In this document: positions 26,596 through 37,693 of the stretch, in pieces
How the letters are laid out: each line of letters opens with the position of its first letter
How positions within the stretch are numbered: the stretch's first letter is position 1
Assembly (NCBI GenBank): GCA_014706295.1
Contig: JACSVZ010000025.1
Location: forward strand, 682,001-746,000
DNA length: 64,000 bases
Direction of reading: 5' to 3'
From: Lycocorax pyrrhopterus obiensis
Lineage: Eukaryota > Chordata > Aves > Passeriformes > Paradisaeidae
The notes under the pieces: generated by a model
What the model was told of the DNA's origin: nothing
The model's database searches: none
What the model saw: only the letters and a program-made list of their open reading frames with translations
Position numbers and translations under genes: made by a program

Positions 26596-27463
26596 ACAAC
26601 CCCTGGCACACTGTTCAGATGCTCCCACTGGCTTGCACTGCTGGGTTGTGGCAGACACTGCTCACAGGCTCCCAGCGAATGCCTGGGTAGCTCCTGCCTG
26701 TACGCAATTCCCTGGAAACTCTGCTGCTCACCCACAAACCAGTCAGCAGTGAGCAAAGCCTGACACAAGCCGAGGTGTCCCATCCCCTTCCTGCTCCCCA
26801 GGCAAACCGAGGTGGTCACACCCTTGGGAATTCCACTGGGAACAGCTGGGATTTCCCCCTCATTTTTTCCCCCTAAGAACACGCCTGCCTTGATCCACAG
26901 TCATGGTGCTGGCCCAGCTCCTGCTCCCCACAGGAGCAGGGAGAAACCACAGCTCCAGGCTGGGAATGTGAGCAGAGAAAGGGAAGCACAGACGGAAACT
27001 GTGCAAGTTCCTGAACCCTCTGGTGAATCCTCTTGCTGCAGCCTGGGGAACCTCTGACGCCACCAGCACTGGCCCTAAATCCCATTTAAGCCCGTGACAG
27101 CATCACTGGAACAAGAGTGAGGAAGGCTGAAGCTCTCTCTGTGGCTGCTTGAATACACACAAAAGACACTTCCTGAGGCCCAGCTGACATTCCTGTGGTG
27201 GAAGCATCTGCCTGGGGACACTTGCACTGGAACAAACTCACTGCTGCATGAGGCAGACATCAATTCTGCCTGCTCAGGGGAGGTGGACGAGCGAGGGGAG
27301 GCTGGGATGAGACAGGCTCAGTTTGTGTCTCCTTTTTCACGCTGCTGGCCAAATTTAAGCACAGAAAGCATTAAGCCCTCGCTCTCCTGGGCAGCCACAT
27401 CCCAACTCAGCTGTGCGAAGTCAGCACATGAATCCGTGGTGACAGCCCAGCACGGAGGCAGGT

Positions 27464-27609
27464 CGGGATGCTGGGGAGCACAGGGATGCTGGAGAACATC
27501 AGGGATGCTGGGGACCATCGGGAATGCTGGGGACCATCAGGGATGCTGGAGAACATCAGGGATGCTGGGGAGCACAGGGATGCCGGGGACCATCGGGGAT
27601 GCGAGGGAT
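27464..27609. repeat. Minisatellite, ~19-bp units
   Basis: About seven and a half units of 18-20 bp built on GGGATGCTGGGGACCATCA. Three unit types alternate (GAGCACA, GAACATCA and GACCATC endings) and part of the pattern repeats, a sign of higher-order duplication. Confidence 0.92.
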
Positions 27610-28060
27610 CCAGCGGTGTTTTCTGTGCCGCTGCCACAGGATGGCACCGCTCACCTGCGGATCAGCCGCTCCGCAGCCCCAAACTCCGCAGCGCGACCAC
27701 GGCAGCCTTGAAAAGCAAAGCAGGAATTTATTGGGACTGTTCCGTGTTTTATGGCACAAAGTTCAGTGCATTTAGAGTCTCGGTTTTGGCACGGGCCGTG
27801 CTAGCTGGATATATTTAGCCCCTTCACAGAAGTGTTGGGAATTCTCGGCAGTGAATTTGGAGGTGGTGTGTGAGTGGAGGGCTGGGGGCTGTAAACATCG
27901 GCTGATGCTGCATCTAAAGCAGAGCAGGGGGGTCGGGAACGGCGAGATTGGGTCTGGAGAGACCCATATTCCATAGGGAACTCTGCTCTGTAACGCCAGA
28001 CCAGACACTACTCCCTGCTTTATGCCTCAGTTTCCCCAGGTGTTAAAACCCAACAGCACA

Positions 28061-28131
28061 GCGGTGCTGGGTTAACGCTTGGATTCCGTGACCTCAGAGG
28101 GCTTTTCCAGTCTCACTGATTCCATGATTCT
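28061..28131 (+). mobile_element. CR1 3' tail fragment
   Basis: Resembles the last ~70 bp of avian CR1: GGGTTAACGCTTGGATTCCG, then a GGCTTTTCCAG block and the tail ACTGATTCCATGATTCT. Forward orientation. Confidence 0.75.
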
Positions 28132-28398
28132 ACCACAGACCACCTCGGGAAGGCCTCAAGTCCTCGCTCTGGGTTAGTTTTGCAGCAGTGCCCAAGGTTC
28201 CTGTTCAGGTGAAGCCCCCCCCTGCTCTGGAAGTGCTCCTGGTGCAGCAGGGAGCCAATCCTCCCCCCAAGGAGTCACTGTCACTGTGGCAGAGCCTGCA
28301 GAGCCATCACATCCCTTGGGATGGTTCTGGAAGCCCAGATCACATCCCTTGGTGCTGCTGTGCCTGGAGCTCCACAAACACCGCTATGGAACTGGCCC

Positions 28399-28466
28399 AG
28401 AATCCCAGGATGGTTTGGGTTGGAAGGGACCTTAAAGCTCATCTCCTTCCACCCCCACGCCAGGCC
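28399..28466 (-). mobile_element. CR1 3' tail fragment, reverse orientation
   Basis: Reverse complement of the CR1 3' end: AGAATCCCAGGATGGTTTGG followed by GTTGGAAGGGACCTTAAAGC. Inverted relative to the copy at 28061. Confidence 0.85.
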
Positions 28467-28699
28467 CCCCTGCTCCCCTCTATCCCTCACAGTGAAGGAT
28501 GCTGCTCCCCAAATTCCCACAGCAAGGTTGGGATGCCGGTACCCCTGGGTCTGCAGAGCTTGGAATGTGCTGGCTGAGGATTTTTGGGAGCTGCTCAGCT
28601 CCTGCTCAGCCTTGAGGCTCCAGAAATGGGGCATTAAGGGAAGTTTTAAATCCCTCCCTGTTAATCTGTTTTACCTTAACACTACAGCACACTACTATA

Positions 28700-28760
28700 T
28701 CCAATATATATATATACATATACACACAATTATATCAAATACATATGTGTATATATGTAC
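28700..28760. repeat. TA-rich microsatellite
   Basis: Alternating TA/CATA dinucleotide-rich sequence directly before a CR1 fragment. Simple repeat. Confidence 0.8.
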
Positions 28761-28792
28761 TGTTCTGTGAAATGTACATAAATCTATATGGC

Positions 28793-28925
28793 ATCACTGA
28801 GTGCTTTAGCTTGGAAGGGACCTTCAAGCTCATCCCGTTCCACCCCCTGCCATGGGCAGGGACACCTTCCACTATCCCAGAGTGCTCCAAGGCCCGTCCA
28901 GCCTGGCCTTGGACACTTCCAGGAG
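28793..28925 (-). mobile_element. CR1 3' end fragment, reverse orientation
   Basis: Classic reverse-strand CR1 3' end: TTGGAAGGGACC, then CCATGGGCAGGGACACCTTC and GGCCTTGGACACTTCCAG. It lies between two TA-rich microsatellites. Confidence 0.92.
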
Positions 28926-28935
28926 TGTAGCAAGC

Positions 28936-28974
28936 GTATATATGTAACATATATGTGTGTATATATATATATAC
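28936..28974. repeat. TA-rich microsatellite
   Basis: TATATG/TATATA repeats immediately after the CR1 fragment. Simple repeat, perhaps from slippage next to the insertion. Confidence 0.8.
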
Positions 28975-31900
28975 CGACACCGACCCTGTGCTCCCAAGGG
29001 CCGGACATGTCCATGCCCAGCCCGAGCTGCCAGCAGAGCTGCAGGAGGAGACTCTGCTGGCCTGAGCACAGCACTTGCAGCAGCAGGGAGGGGAGGTACA
29101 TCCAGCACTGGACTTTACAGCTCCAGGAGACAGAAACTTCAGGAAAAGCCAAAGCAAATAACAAGTTTGCAGCAGTTCCTGGAAAGGAAGGAGCCAGCTC
29201 TGGTGGTGAAATCGCACCAAACTGCCAGAGCCCCTGACTCCTCGTCCTCCTTCACCACTGCAGCTTCAAATCAGAACTCCAGGACTGAATCCTTTTGTGC
29301 CTGCCCCCGGTTAGGAGCAGCAAGGTCCCTTCACCTGGGAAACCTGCCCTGCCCAAAGCCCGTCCTGCTGCAGTTATTTATCTGGGTCGGGGTGGCTGCT
29401 CAGCTGCAAACCCAGCTGTGCCATCCCCTGCGGGCACAGGGCAGATCCTTGGGGCAGCTCCCCCGCTGTGGGGTGCAGGGCTGATGGGGTTACTGCTATC
29501 ATGGCCTCAAAACTGCTTTGCCTTTGGTCTTCACACTCAGTGGCTTTGGTATCAGGCTCTGTTTGCTGGTCTTGGAGCCTGAAGAGCTGACTTTTGCCAA
29601 GGATCTCTAATTCTATTCTGATATAACAGAAGAATCTGAAATAATAGAAAAATCCCTTCATGTGCAGGGATTTCTACCTCTGTAGTGGAAAAAATCACAA
29701 CACACAAGCTAAACTACGTGTTGTCCTTCTCCACATGACCTTAGTCAGAGGTCTCTCGATTATTTTCTGATATGACAGAAAGGTCTGAGCTTTATTTGCA
29801 GCGAGTTCTGATTTCACAGACAAAAATTGTCATGTGTATGTTATGCTGGGTATTGTGCAAAAATATACAAATAAGGTCTTTGAAGTGGATTTATAAACGC
29901 CAGCCCCTGACGTGCCTCTGGACTGCAGCTCTAATTAACACCAAATGCAGCCACACTCGGTTTGATGTGGAGAACAGACTTTGGTAGGCAGTAGGCTGAA
30001 GTCTCACCAACTAATTTCACAGAAGTTATTAAAAATACTGGATCAGCACAGCAAAGCAGCCTGTAAAAACTCTATTATTGTAATAGGATAATGAAGTGAA
30101 GCTGGCTGCTTTCACGCAGCATTTACAGACTGATGGCTCTTTCCTTGTGACACAGAGGTGGGAAACAGCAGCTGGGTTCATCCTCCTTTGAGCACAAAGC
30201 TTCAGGCCCAGGCATTTACTGCCATGAATGTGCATGAAGCATTGCTGGGCAAGGCCAGCTTCACCTTAAATATTTACCTCAACCGAAGTTATGGCACATT
30301 TCCCCCGTAATTAATGTCTCATTTGGGCTGGAGTGCACTTGCTGGGCACAAGTATGAGAAATCTGGCTTTGTCTTTACTCAGGGAAGGTCTTGGCACAGG
30401 GAAATCCCTCTCCCCTGTCCTGGCACAGGGAAATCCCTCTCCTTTGCCACAATACTCCGTTAGAAATCTGCACTTGTTTGGAAGTTCATCTGCAGGGCTA
30501 AAATACAATTTTTAGGTATATAAAGCAGGAAGGCACCAGTGTGTGCAGGGGGTGGGTTCTGGCATCCAGGGATTCTGGACAGGAGTGATCTCAGGTGCCC
30601 GGCTCCGGAAGGATTTGTCATCCCTCAGTTTAGAGCATCTAACAAATGCTTAAGCTGGGAGCTCCATCCTCCAGACTCCCAGCAGTGGGGATACAAAGAC
30701 TGCTTCAAAATCCAGTCCAAAGCAGGTTCTAAACCTGCTGGCTGTAACTAAGCAGGAGGAAATCACACACACATAGGGGCAGGACCAGCTCAAACAGAGA
30801 AAACCAGCACAGAGATCCAGCCAAGGCAGCCAGAGCTCTGAGCCTGTAAAGCCATCGCTGAGTCTACTCCATGTACAGGCTGCACCCTCTATTTATAGAC
30901 AGAGGAATGTAGGGTTAATTCCAGCTTGGCATGTTTGAGCCAGATCCCAGTCAGGGTTTGAGGCTGGTGGAACAGAAATCCGGGGGAAATACCAGTTCCC
31001 TGGAAATCAGCAGCTGAATTCACCCTGATTGCAATGGGAGCTGGGTTTCCTGGGGAGCTCGGAGTCCTGAACTTCAATGCAGAGAAGGTTTTCTGCTGCC
31101 CCTGTTGACTCCCAGCTCCCAGCCATGTGATCCCAGCCATCTGTCTGGTAAACTTTCTGCTTTAAGCCTGAAATACTTGAATTCCATCTGCCTTGTTCTC
31201 CTGGGAAAAGCAGAAAGGAGCATTAGGGCTGTCAAATTCTTTGCTTGTTGTGTCCCAGTGTGCCCCAGAAACCTGGGCTGGGAGGGGAGATCCCCCTGGT
31301 CCCACCCCTGCCACTTCCAACGTGGCAAAGCCAGGCTGATGTCGAGGGGTACAAATCAACTACTCCAATCTCTGTCTTACTGCTCCTTCTCTACCTGAGG
31401 AATGTAAACCTAAAGATCTTATGAAGATGCTCTAAAAGGTGCCTGGGAAGTGCCCCAGCAGTGTGAGGCTGTCTGGCACTCTGGGGTGAGACGTCCTTGC
31501 TCTAAGGTCTCTGGATTCCAGGGGAATGCCTGGAGTGGGAGGCAAAATCGGTCTAAAGCTAAATATTAGCAAATACTAGAAAAAATTAATATCTGAAGCT
31601 AAACATTAGTGGATACTAGGAAAGATTAATGCCAGCAAGTACACTGAAGGGAAGAATGAAAGGAGGCAGAGAGGACCTGGGATGCTGCTGGTCACCTCCC
31701 TTCTCAGGAGGGCTCCTTTAACACACTGGGCAGCCAGAATCAGATGCTTCTCAAATTCTTGGTTATTTTCAAATGTCTCTTTTTCCCCCCAAGGTTCCTG
31801 CTGGCCAAATTTTGCTATCAGGGACATCTTTGCACTCTGATAACCTTCAGATTCTGCCTTTAGATGCTCTTGTGCAATCTCATCTTCTGATTTTCCTATT

Positions 31901-32730
31901 ACTGGCAGGCGGGCAGGACACGGTATTCAAATAAAACACTTGATATTTCCACTGATGCTGCGCAGCCAGAATTAATCTCGCTGCTGCTGCAGTGGAAAAC
32001 AACGGGGATAAGCAACAAACCACTCGCCCTTGTGACTAAATTGAGCAACTCCGGTGGAATCCACAGAGGGAGCAGCTCTGGGGTGCTGGAAGTGGCCCTT
32101 TTCCCGAGCCAATCAAGCCTTGTCCTGGCGCTCAGCAACAAAAGCTTGTGTGCAGGAAGGAAGTGCTGTGCTCGTGCAGCCCTGCCTTCCCAAGGCTTTA
32201 TCAGGTCTGCAGGAGCTCCAGATATCTCTCAGGACCACCGTGCAAAGCTGCAGGAAGTGCCTCGGCCTGACCTTTATCCACAATCAGAAGATTCCTTGGC
32301 AGCGCTTGTTTTTGCAGCCTCCGCCTCAGGAATGCTGCGGAGCACTGGCTCTCCCCGGGGCTGGGGATAGGTGGGAAACAGGAGCAGGCTGGGCACACAC
32401 TGACATTCCTGGGGGGCCCCGGGGCACCCCAAGAGCCACCTCGACACTTCAGCTCCTGAGCTCTGGCTGCTCTTCCACTTTCTCTCTCTCTCCATGGACA
32501 AAAGCCAGAGCCTGGTTTTTTTATCCCTCCAACAACCAGATCAGGTCTGACCAACTCTGGCAACAATTTTCTGGAATAAGTGGTCAAAACTACAGTGGTC
32601 AGGATGGGTTGCCACAACTGTGGAGCTACTTGCTTTCCCTTTTTAGCTAAATTCAATTTCAAGTTCATGCAGCTGCGAGAGGGGAGAGAGAGAGTGGGAC
32701 AATGTGATGCCTTAGAGAAGAAAACCAGGA

Positions 32731-32736
32731 TTTATT
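32731..32736 (-). promoter_or_regulatory. Candidate distal FLI1 polyadenylation signal
   Basis: Minus-strand AATAAA, the most distal of several in the 3' UTR. Use of this site would give a 3' UTR of about 2 kb. Confidence 0.4.
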
Positions 32737-34171
32737 TGTCACTTTTTTTTTACATCATCTTCTTCATACAACTGTTTCATTGTGACATTAATACATTTAA
32801 AAAAAAACAACCCACCAAGATAGCTTGCAAAATTATATATATTTTAATATCCAAAAAGTACATTGCATATATATAGTAGCAAAAGCCCCATTTCCATGGG
32901 TAGTTTCTCCATACTTAAATTTTGCGATTATTGCAGAAATGTTACTTAAAAACACCCCGAAAGCACTAAGACCTAACTGGATTATCCTGATCTTCTCTTC
33001 CCCCTTTGTTAAATAATGGCATCAGTGCTTGTGTTTAACGTTCTGAGCAGACTCCAACGCTCTGGTTTCAGCCTCCCCTCCTGCAATCGCATGCACATGG
33101 ACCAAATCCCGCCCCCACAGAGTCCCAGGGGTTGGTCTAGACTAGATAGTTGTGATCCTGTTAATTGGCTGCCACTTAATACAAGCCAGCTAATGGGTTG
33201 TACATGGAAATCTCGCCCCCCAGACATCTGTTCCAAACCCCAAACGCTTGTGGTTTACCCTCTGTTTACGGCACGAAACCGCCGCTTGTGCAGCGTCACT
33301 TTCACACGTGCAGAGCTGGGGATGGCTGAGAATTCTGGAAGGGGTCGGATTTCCACAGAACCCCCCAGCAGAAGCCATCAAAAAGAGAAGTATTTTGTCA
33401 TTTTTATCTATGAAGTGGTTAAGGTCTTCTCAAAGTTCAGGATTTGGGTGAAAAGCGATCACAGAATATTGCAATGGTTGCCTTGAGATGCTGGGCCTGT
33501 TTTCAATCAGCCTCAATGCAAACATGGGAGTAAGTGGAGTTAATTTGCAGACAGCTACAACAGACTAATACGGAAAATCCTCTCCTCTAGACAAACCCAG
33601 GGCAATCTGGAAGGTTTCTGGCCACTTTGGGGGTCAGTCATGGATCCAATTGCAGGACCAAGCCTATCTCCAACAGATACATTACCCATGTCTTATTTTT
33701 TATTTTTTTTTAGCAAAAAGTACAAAGCTACAGCCCAAATGTACAGATTCAAAAGATGTACAAATTACATTAAAAAAATAAACAAAAACAACTGAGCTGA
33801 TAGTAAAAAACAAACCTGCGTTTGTGACCGAGGTCAACTCGTTTTATTTACTCTTTCTTTTAAAACTGTGAGATATAGGGAAAAATAACTCTGCATAATT
33901 TATACAGTAATTTGCCTTCTGGTTTGTTGACCCTTGGTTTGACGGGCTGACAAACGCACAGCGTTCGCGGATCGGTGCTTCCAGAGCCCCGCGGCTCGGG
34001 CAGAGCCAGGGACCTGCTGTCGTTTATTCACTTCACTTCTGCTTCCAAGGAATGTCTGTGCTGGACTTTGCGTTACGCTTTGTTCTGGTTTCTGCTGCTT
34101 TCCGAGTTCAGACACAGTCGGATGAAGTTGTACTCTAGAAAAGTTCCTTCAATGCCCTTTACTTCTTAAAA

Positions 34172-34211
34172 TATACATGTACATATATATATATGAATAT
34201 ATATATATTTA
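34172..34211. repeat. TA-rich tract in FLI1 3' UTR
   Basis: Alternating TA with CATGTACAT interruptions, within the FLI1 3' UTR. It could pair with itself in RNA. Confidence 0.75.
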
Positions 34212-34213
34212 AT

Positions 34214-34221
34214 TTCCAGTT
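34214..34221 (-). promoter_or_regulatory. miR-145 seed match (8-mer), site 1
   Basis: The transcript strand reads AACTGGAA, an 8-mer match to the miR-145 seed. Repression of FLI1 by miR-145 is established in mammals. Confidence 0.6.
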
Positions 34222-34254
34222 GGGTGAGAATCCTCCTCTGCCTTAGAGCTAAGA

Positions 34255-34262
34255 TTCCAGTT
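34255..34262 (-). promoter_or_regulatory. miR-145 seed match (8-mer), site 2
   Basis: A second AACTGGAA on the transcript strand, 41 nt from site 1, in the spacing range where two sites can act together. Confidence 0.6.
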
Positions 34263-34588
34263 GCGGTCCCCTGCAGCCCAGCGTCCTCCACTGAATGGTG
34301 AAATGGCCAGTGAGAAAAACCCCATTGTGGTCATCTTTTCCTACGACCCACTGCTGGATCTATGCCTTGTCAAAAACCTTTGAATCCTTAAAAATTCCTC
34401 TCATCCAAAAGCTAATAATCATCCCAGGGAATGGTGAACCATCTTCATTGTCACTTCCTACAGAGGACACAAGCCTTAAACCCCAAAGAAAATGCAGAGT
34501 ACTGGCCCACAGGAGCTTCCATCTCTCAGTTCAAGACACAAGAGGCAAAGTTACAAAAGTAAAAGGTTTGGTCCAGGAATAACCAATA

Positions 34589-34595
34589 TCCAGTT
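34589..34595 (-). promoter_or_regulatory. miR-145 seed match (7-mer), site 3
   Basis: Transcript strand AACTGGA followed by T: a 7-mer site about 120 nt after the stop codon. Confidence 0.5.
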
Positions 34596-34716
34596 TTAAT
34601 TCTTCCCCAGAAAGGCCACAATTATCCATTAAGGGTCCCCCCAAAAACCATAAAAATCCCAGGAGTAAAGAAGAAGTCCAACCAGACTGCTCAGGGCCAC
34701 TGGCAGATGAAAGCAT

Positions 34717-35246
34717 TTAGTAATAGCTGCCCAAGTGTGGTGTGACGTGGGCGTTGGGGTGGCGGGGCACGTTGGGGTTGGGGTAAATGCTTCCTGCAGG
34801 GGAGGTCCAATAGGGGGAGGCCGCTCCGAAGAAACTGGATGATGTGACAGGCATGGAAGAGGGGTGTGGGGGCACAAAGTTCACCTTCTGCTGGTGGGCA
34901 TGGTAGGATGGCATGTAGGACAGATCCGACGGGTACTTGTACATGGAGGACTCGGTGGGATGGGGCTGCAGGGCCTGGGCGATGCCGTGAAAGTCAAATT
35001 TGTAGGCATACCTCTTGCCATGCACCTTGGTCATAATGTTCTTGTCGTAGTAGTATCGCAGTGCCCGGCTCAGCTTGTCGTAATTCATGTTGGGTTTGCT
35101 TTTCCTCTCGCCCCAGCGCCGCGCCACCTCGTCAGGGTCCGTCATCTTGAACTCGCCGTTGGTGCCCTCCCACGTGATGCAGCTGGCGTTGGAGCTGTCC
35201 GACAGCAGCTCCAGCAGGAACTGCCACAGCTGGATCTGCCCGCTCC
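34717..35246 (-). CDS. FLI1: FLI1 last coding exon (exon 9): ETS DNA-binding domain and C-terminal activation region
   Basis: Encodes the last 175 residues and a TAA stop. It begins [14 protein letters not shown], the start of the ETS winged-helix domain that binds GGAA sites, and continues through the conserved [20 protein letters not shown] recognition-helix region and [14 protein letters not shown]. The C-terminal part ([17 protein letters not shown] to HLGSYY) is the FLI1 carboxy-terminal transactivation region, which separates FLI1 from other ETS factors. The acceptor is CTCGTGTCTGCAG and the exon starts with two bases that complete a Gly codon from the previous exon. The coding frame stays open past the acceptor into intron 8 (to 35406), but that part is not exon. 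ERG is the closest paralogue; the C-terminus and the presence of KCNJ1 alongside favour FLI1. Confidence 0.97.
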
Positions 35247-36226
35247 CTGCAGACACGAGCCAAGGGGAGAGGAAATGACTCGGGGTTTCCTGCTCCGGGG
35301 CACACACAAAGGCAGGAAACAGAAGGACTATCTCGATCTCGACTGGGAACTGCTCCTTCAGGCCTTGGAAAGGCGGCCCTAGGAGTGGATAAACTGTTCC
35401 CAGCAAACAAGTTACTCAGCCCTTTGTTCTGGGCCCAGACCTGAGGTCACATTAGATTTCATAATGGTTGCCTTTGGCCTTAAAATGCTTGGGCTATTCA
35501 TAACCAGGGCTGTCTGTGAGGACACTGCTCTGCAGAGTTTTCACTGACTGGGTAGCAGTGTACTTCATCCCTCCACTGCTCACTGTTTGCCATGGAGATT
35601 GTTTTGGATACCTCCAGTTCTCTCTCCAGCGGGTGATCTGAACTACACGGGATGATTTGTTCCCCAGATGACTCCTGGTTTTACTCGGTGTAGTTGTACA
35701 GGTAGTTAAGAGTAAGTTAAGAGCCTTAGGAGGATGTTTCCTTACAGGCATCCCACGTGTTCGATGTTGGTTAGTTCGAGCAGGATTTACTCCAGGCCTT
35801 ACTCCCTAAAATCAGGATTATTTACTGCAGATGATGTGCCAGGGACAGCTACACTGCACCTTTCAGAGATGTTTTGTGCCCTTCTTCATGTAACCCACAG
35901 CAGGCAGTGAAAAATTAACCTGTACTGCAAATCTGAGAGACCAGCACTTAAGTCCGCTATAAAACTCTTCTTAGGGGTTTGGGGCAGAACATCCAGGATG
36001 GTGATTTTGTCCTGACAGAGGTGATGTTGCACCACTTTCCTCACTTTTCTGTAAGGATTTTGGCAAAAGCCCTTGTGAGGTCACAGCTACCTGGGCCAGT
36101 GGCTCTCACAGGCCACCCCAAGGGTGCAGGGACAGGAGCTGCTCCCCCAGTGCAGGCTGGAGCAGCAGCTCCAAAGGGAAATTCACCTCTTTGATTACGG
36201 GGGTCTGAAATGTAAAATGAACTCAC
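35247..36226 (-). other. FLI1 intron 8
   Basis: A 980-bp intron with a GTGAGT donor and a TGCAG acceptor. I see nothing else distinctive in it. Confidence 0.85.
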
Positions 36227-36274
36227 CTGGATTGGCAAGACGGCTGCTGGTGGGCCCCAGGATTTGGTAGGGAT
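36227..36274 (-). CDS. FLI1: FLI1 exon 8 (48 nt)
   Basis: Small internal exon encoding (D)PYQILGPTSSRLANP(G), the conserved linker before the ETS domain. The acceptor is TGTATTTTAG and the donor is GTGAGTTC. Entry and exit phases (one base carried over at each side) match exons 7 and 9. Its length is the usual one for the family. Confidence 0.95.
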
Positions 36275-36443
36275 CTAAAATACAAATAAATTTTAAAAAA
36301 AATCACCCAACAAAATTTAAAGGATGCTTCATCAAGAAGACACTCCAGGTCATTATGTTTGTTCTAGAAACCAAATTTTCATTTTCTTTCTTTACTCTTT
36401 CTTCCCCTTCTCCCAGGGCCTGGAAGTGCTCCTTCTTTCTTTC

Positions 36444-36610
36444 TTAGCAAACAACCACCAAGTATTTCTGGAATCCCAAATGGCACAGCCACGGTTTCTG
36501 GCACTGCTCTCAGACCTGCCTGCTTTCACAGTCTGGGACCTCCTCGGACATACCCTGCACTGTGTGGCAACCAGAAAACATCGAACGTGGAAAAAAGAAG
36601 TGTGGGATAG
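36444..36610. repeat. 167-bp direct repeat, copy A
   Basis: From TTAGCAAACAACCACCAAGT to GAAGTGTGGGATAG. It is the same length as copy B at 37252-37418 and differs at two positions only, both transitions. The flanks on either side are unrelated. Confidence 0.97.
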
Positions 36611-37251
36611 GAGAACAGCCACACAGCAGGAGCAAATGTATTTCTCCTCATAAAAAAGGGCTAAATAAAAAGGAGAGCAGATGAGATTTTCAGATTCACT
36701 TGCTAGCAGCTGAGCTTGCTGCCCTGGGAGGGCAGGAAATATTCAGCTGAGTCTCTCTTTGTGAAGCAAACACAGCATTAGAGAAATGAGAGTAACAGGA
36801 GTTTGTCGCTGGCTCCACCGAGGCTGAGTGGTTCTTGAAAACCCCACAAAGCATTTATTAGGAATGAATTCCTTCCCTTTTTGTGGGGCCTCCTCAGCCC
36901 TAATCTCTACACTTCTCCTTTGCCTCTCTCTGGTTGTGGTGCTTTGGATCTGCAGCATTTGCTCGTGGATTGAACCGGTGCCAAGAGAACCAAGCCCTGG
37001 AACAGAGGACGGGGATGGAAAGCAGCTGTGCCGCCAGGGAAGGTGGGCTCGGCCTTTCCAAGGCCCTGGGAAGGCAGCAGGAAACACCCCCTGCTCTGCC
37101 CTGTGGGGCTGCTCCCCTCCTCTGCTCCTCTGGGGCCGGGGAAACCCTGCTGGGATGTCTGGAGACACTTCCAGCGGGAAGAGACACGCTGGGATGCTCC
37201 AGGGGGCTCAGCCCATGGGGACACTGCGGATCCTGGCACAGGGATGTTCCT

Positions 37252-37418
37252 TTAGCAAACAACCACCAAGTGTTTCTGGAATCCCAAATGGCACAGCCAC
37301 GGTTTCTGGCACTGCTCTCAGACCTGCCTGCTTTCACAGTCTGGGACCTCCTCGGACATACCCTGCACTGCGTGGCAACCAGAAAACATCGAACGTGGAA
37401 AAAAGAAGTGTGGGATAG
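37252..37418. repeat. 167-bp direct repeat, copy B
   Basis: Second copy, 808 bp from copy A in the same orientation. Two of 167 bases differ. One plus-strand frame and one minus-strand frame are open across the whole segment in both copies, but no known domain can be read. Confidence 0.97.
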
Positions 37419-37520
37419 AGACACAGAGGAGCAGAGCAGCCAAACGGAGCCTGTTGGGAAGAGCTGCTGGCACAGCTCAGGCCGTGTCCTGTCCCCTGCC
37501 CGTCCCCTGCTCGGGGCTGC

Positions 37521-37572
37521 TCCACACGTTAATTCCACACGTTAATTCCACATGTTAATTCCACACGTTAAT
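37521..37572. repeat. 13-bp tandem repeat, four copies
   Basis: Four units of TCCACACGTTAAT (the third with T in place of the second C of CAC), about 60 nt downstream of the exon 7 splice donor in transcript direction. Confidence 0.95.
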
Positions 37573-37630
37573 TCCCCTCATTAGTTCCCGCAGCTGCTCC
37601 CAATCCAAGGGTCACAGAATCCACGCTCAC

Positions 37631-37693
37631 CTGGCTGGGGCCGCTGCTGCTCCGTTGTCTTATTCACATTTTGTGTCCCCGCGACGGGAGGGC
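37631..37693 (-). CDS. FLI1: FLI1 exon 7 (63 nt)
   Basis: Encodes (S)PPVAGTQNVNKTTEQQRPQP(D), aligning with the FLI1-specific linker. From memory the human exon is one codon shorter; the extra residue here appears to be a Gln (CAGCAG). The acceptor is CTCTCTTCCCAG and the donor is GTGAGC. Phases agree with exons 6 and 8. The exon lies in the less conserved part of the protein, so the assignment rests on ends, phase and the EQ-RPQP motif. Confidence 0.88.

Larger units (their letters stand above)
22947..32710. other. Intergenic gap between convergent KCNJ1 and FLI1
   Basis: About 9.8 kb between the end of KCNJ1 (+) and the inferred end of FLI1 (-). No exon is recognisable. It contains a ~19-bp minisatellite (27464-27609), three CR1 fragments (28061-28131, 28399-28466, 28793-28925), an (AAT)n run near 26567-26595 and TA-rich microsatellites (28700-28760, 28936-28974). 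Distal 3' UTR of KCNJ1 may extend into the left part. Confidence 0.6.
32711..34716 (-). other. FLI1: FLI1 3' untranslated region (inferred extent)
   Basis: About 2 kb following the FLI1 stop codon on the minus strand. It is AT-rich compared with its surroundings and has several minus-strand AATAAA hexamers (plus-strand TTTATT at 34023-34028, 33843-33848, in the T-rich run near 33690-33705, and 32731-32736). I set the end just past the most distal one; the true end is not visible from sequence. Three miR-145 seed matches lie in the first 510 nt after the stop. An alternating TA tract lies at 34172-34211. Confidence 0.6.
36275..37630 (-). other. FLI1 intron 7
   Basis: 1.36 kb. It holds both copies of a near-identical 167-bp direct repeat and four copies of a 13-bp tandem repeat close to the exon 7 donor. 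Confidence 0.85.

Noticed and set aside
34864..35382. 172-codon plus-strand frame over the FLI1 last exon
   Set aside because: It is the antisense shadow of the ETS exon; it has no domain of its own.
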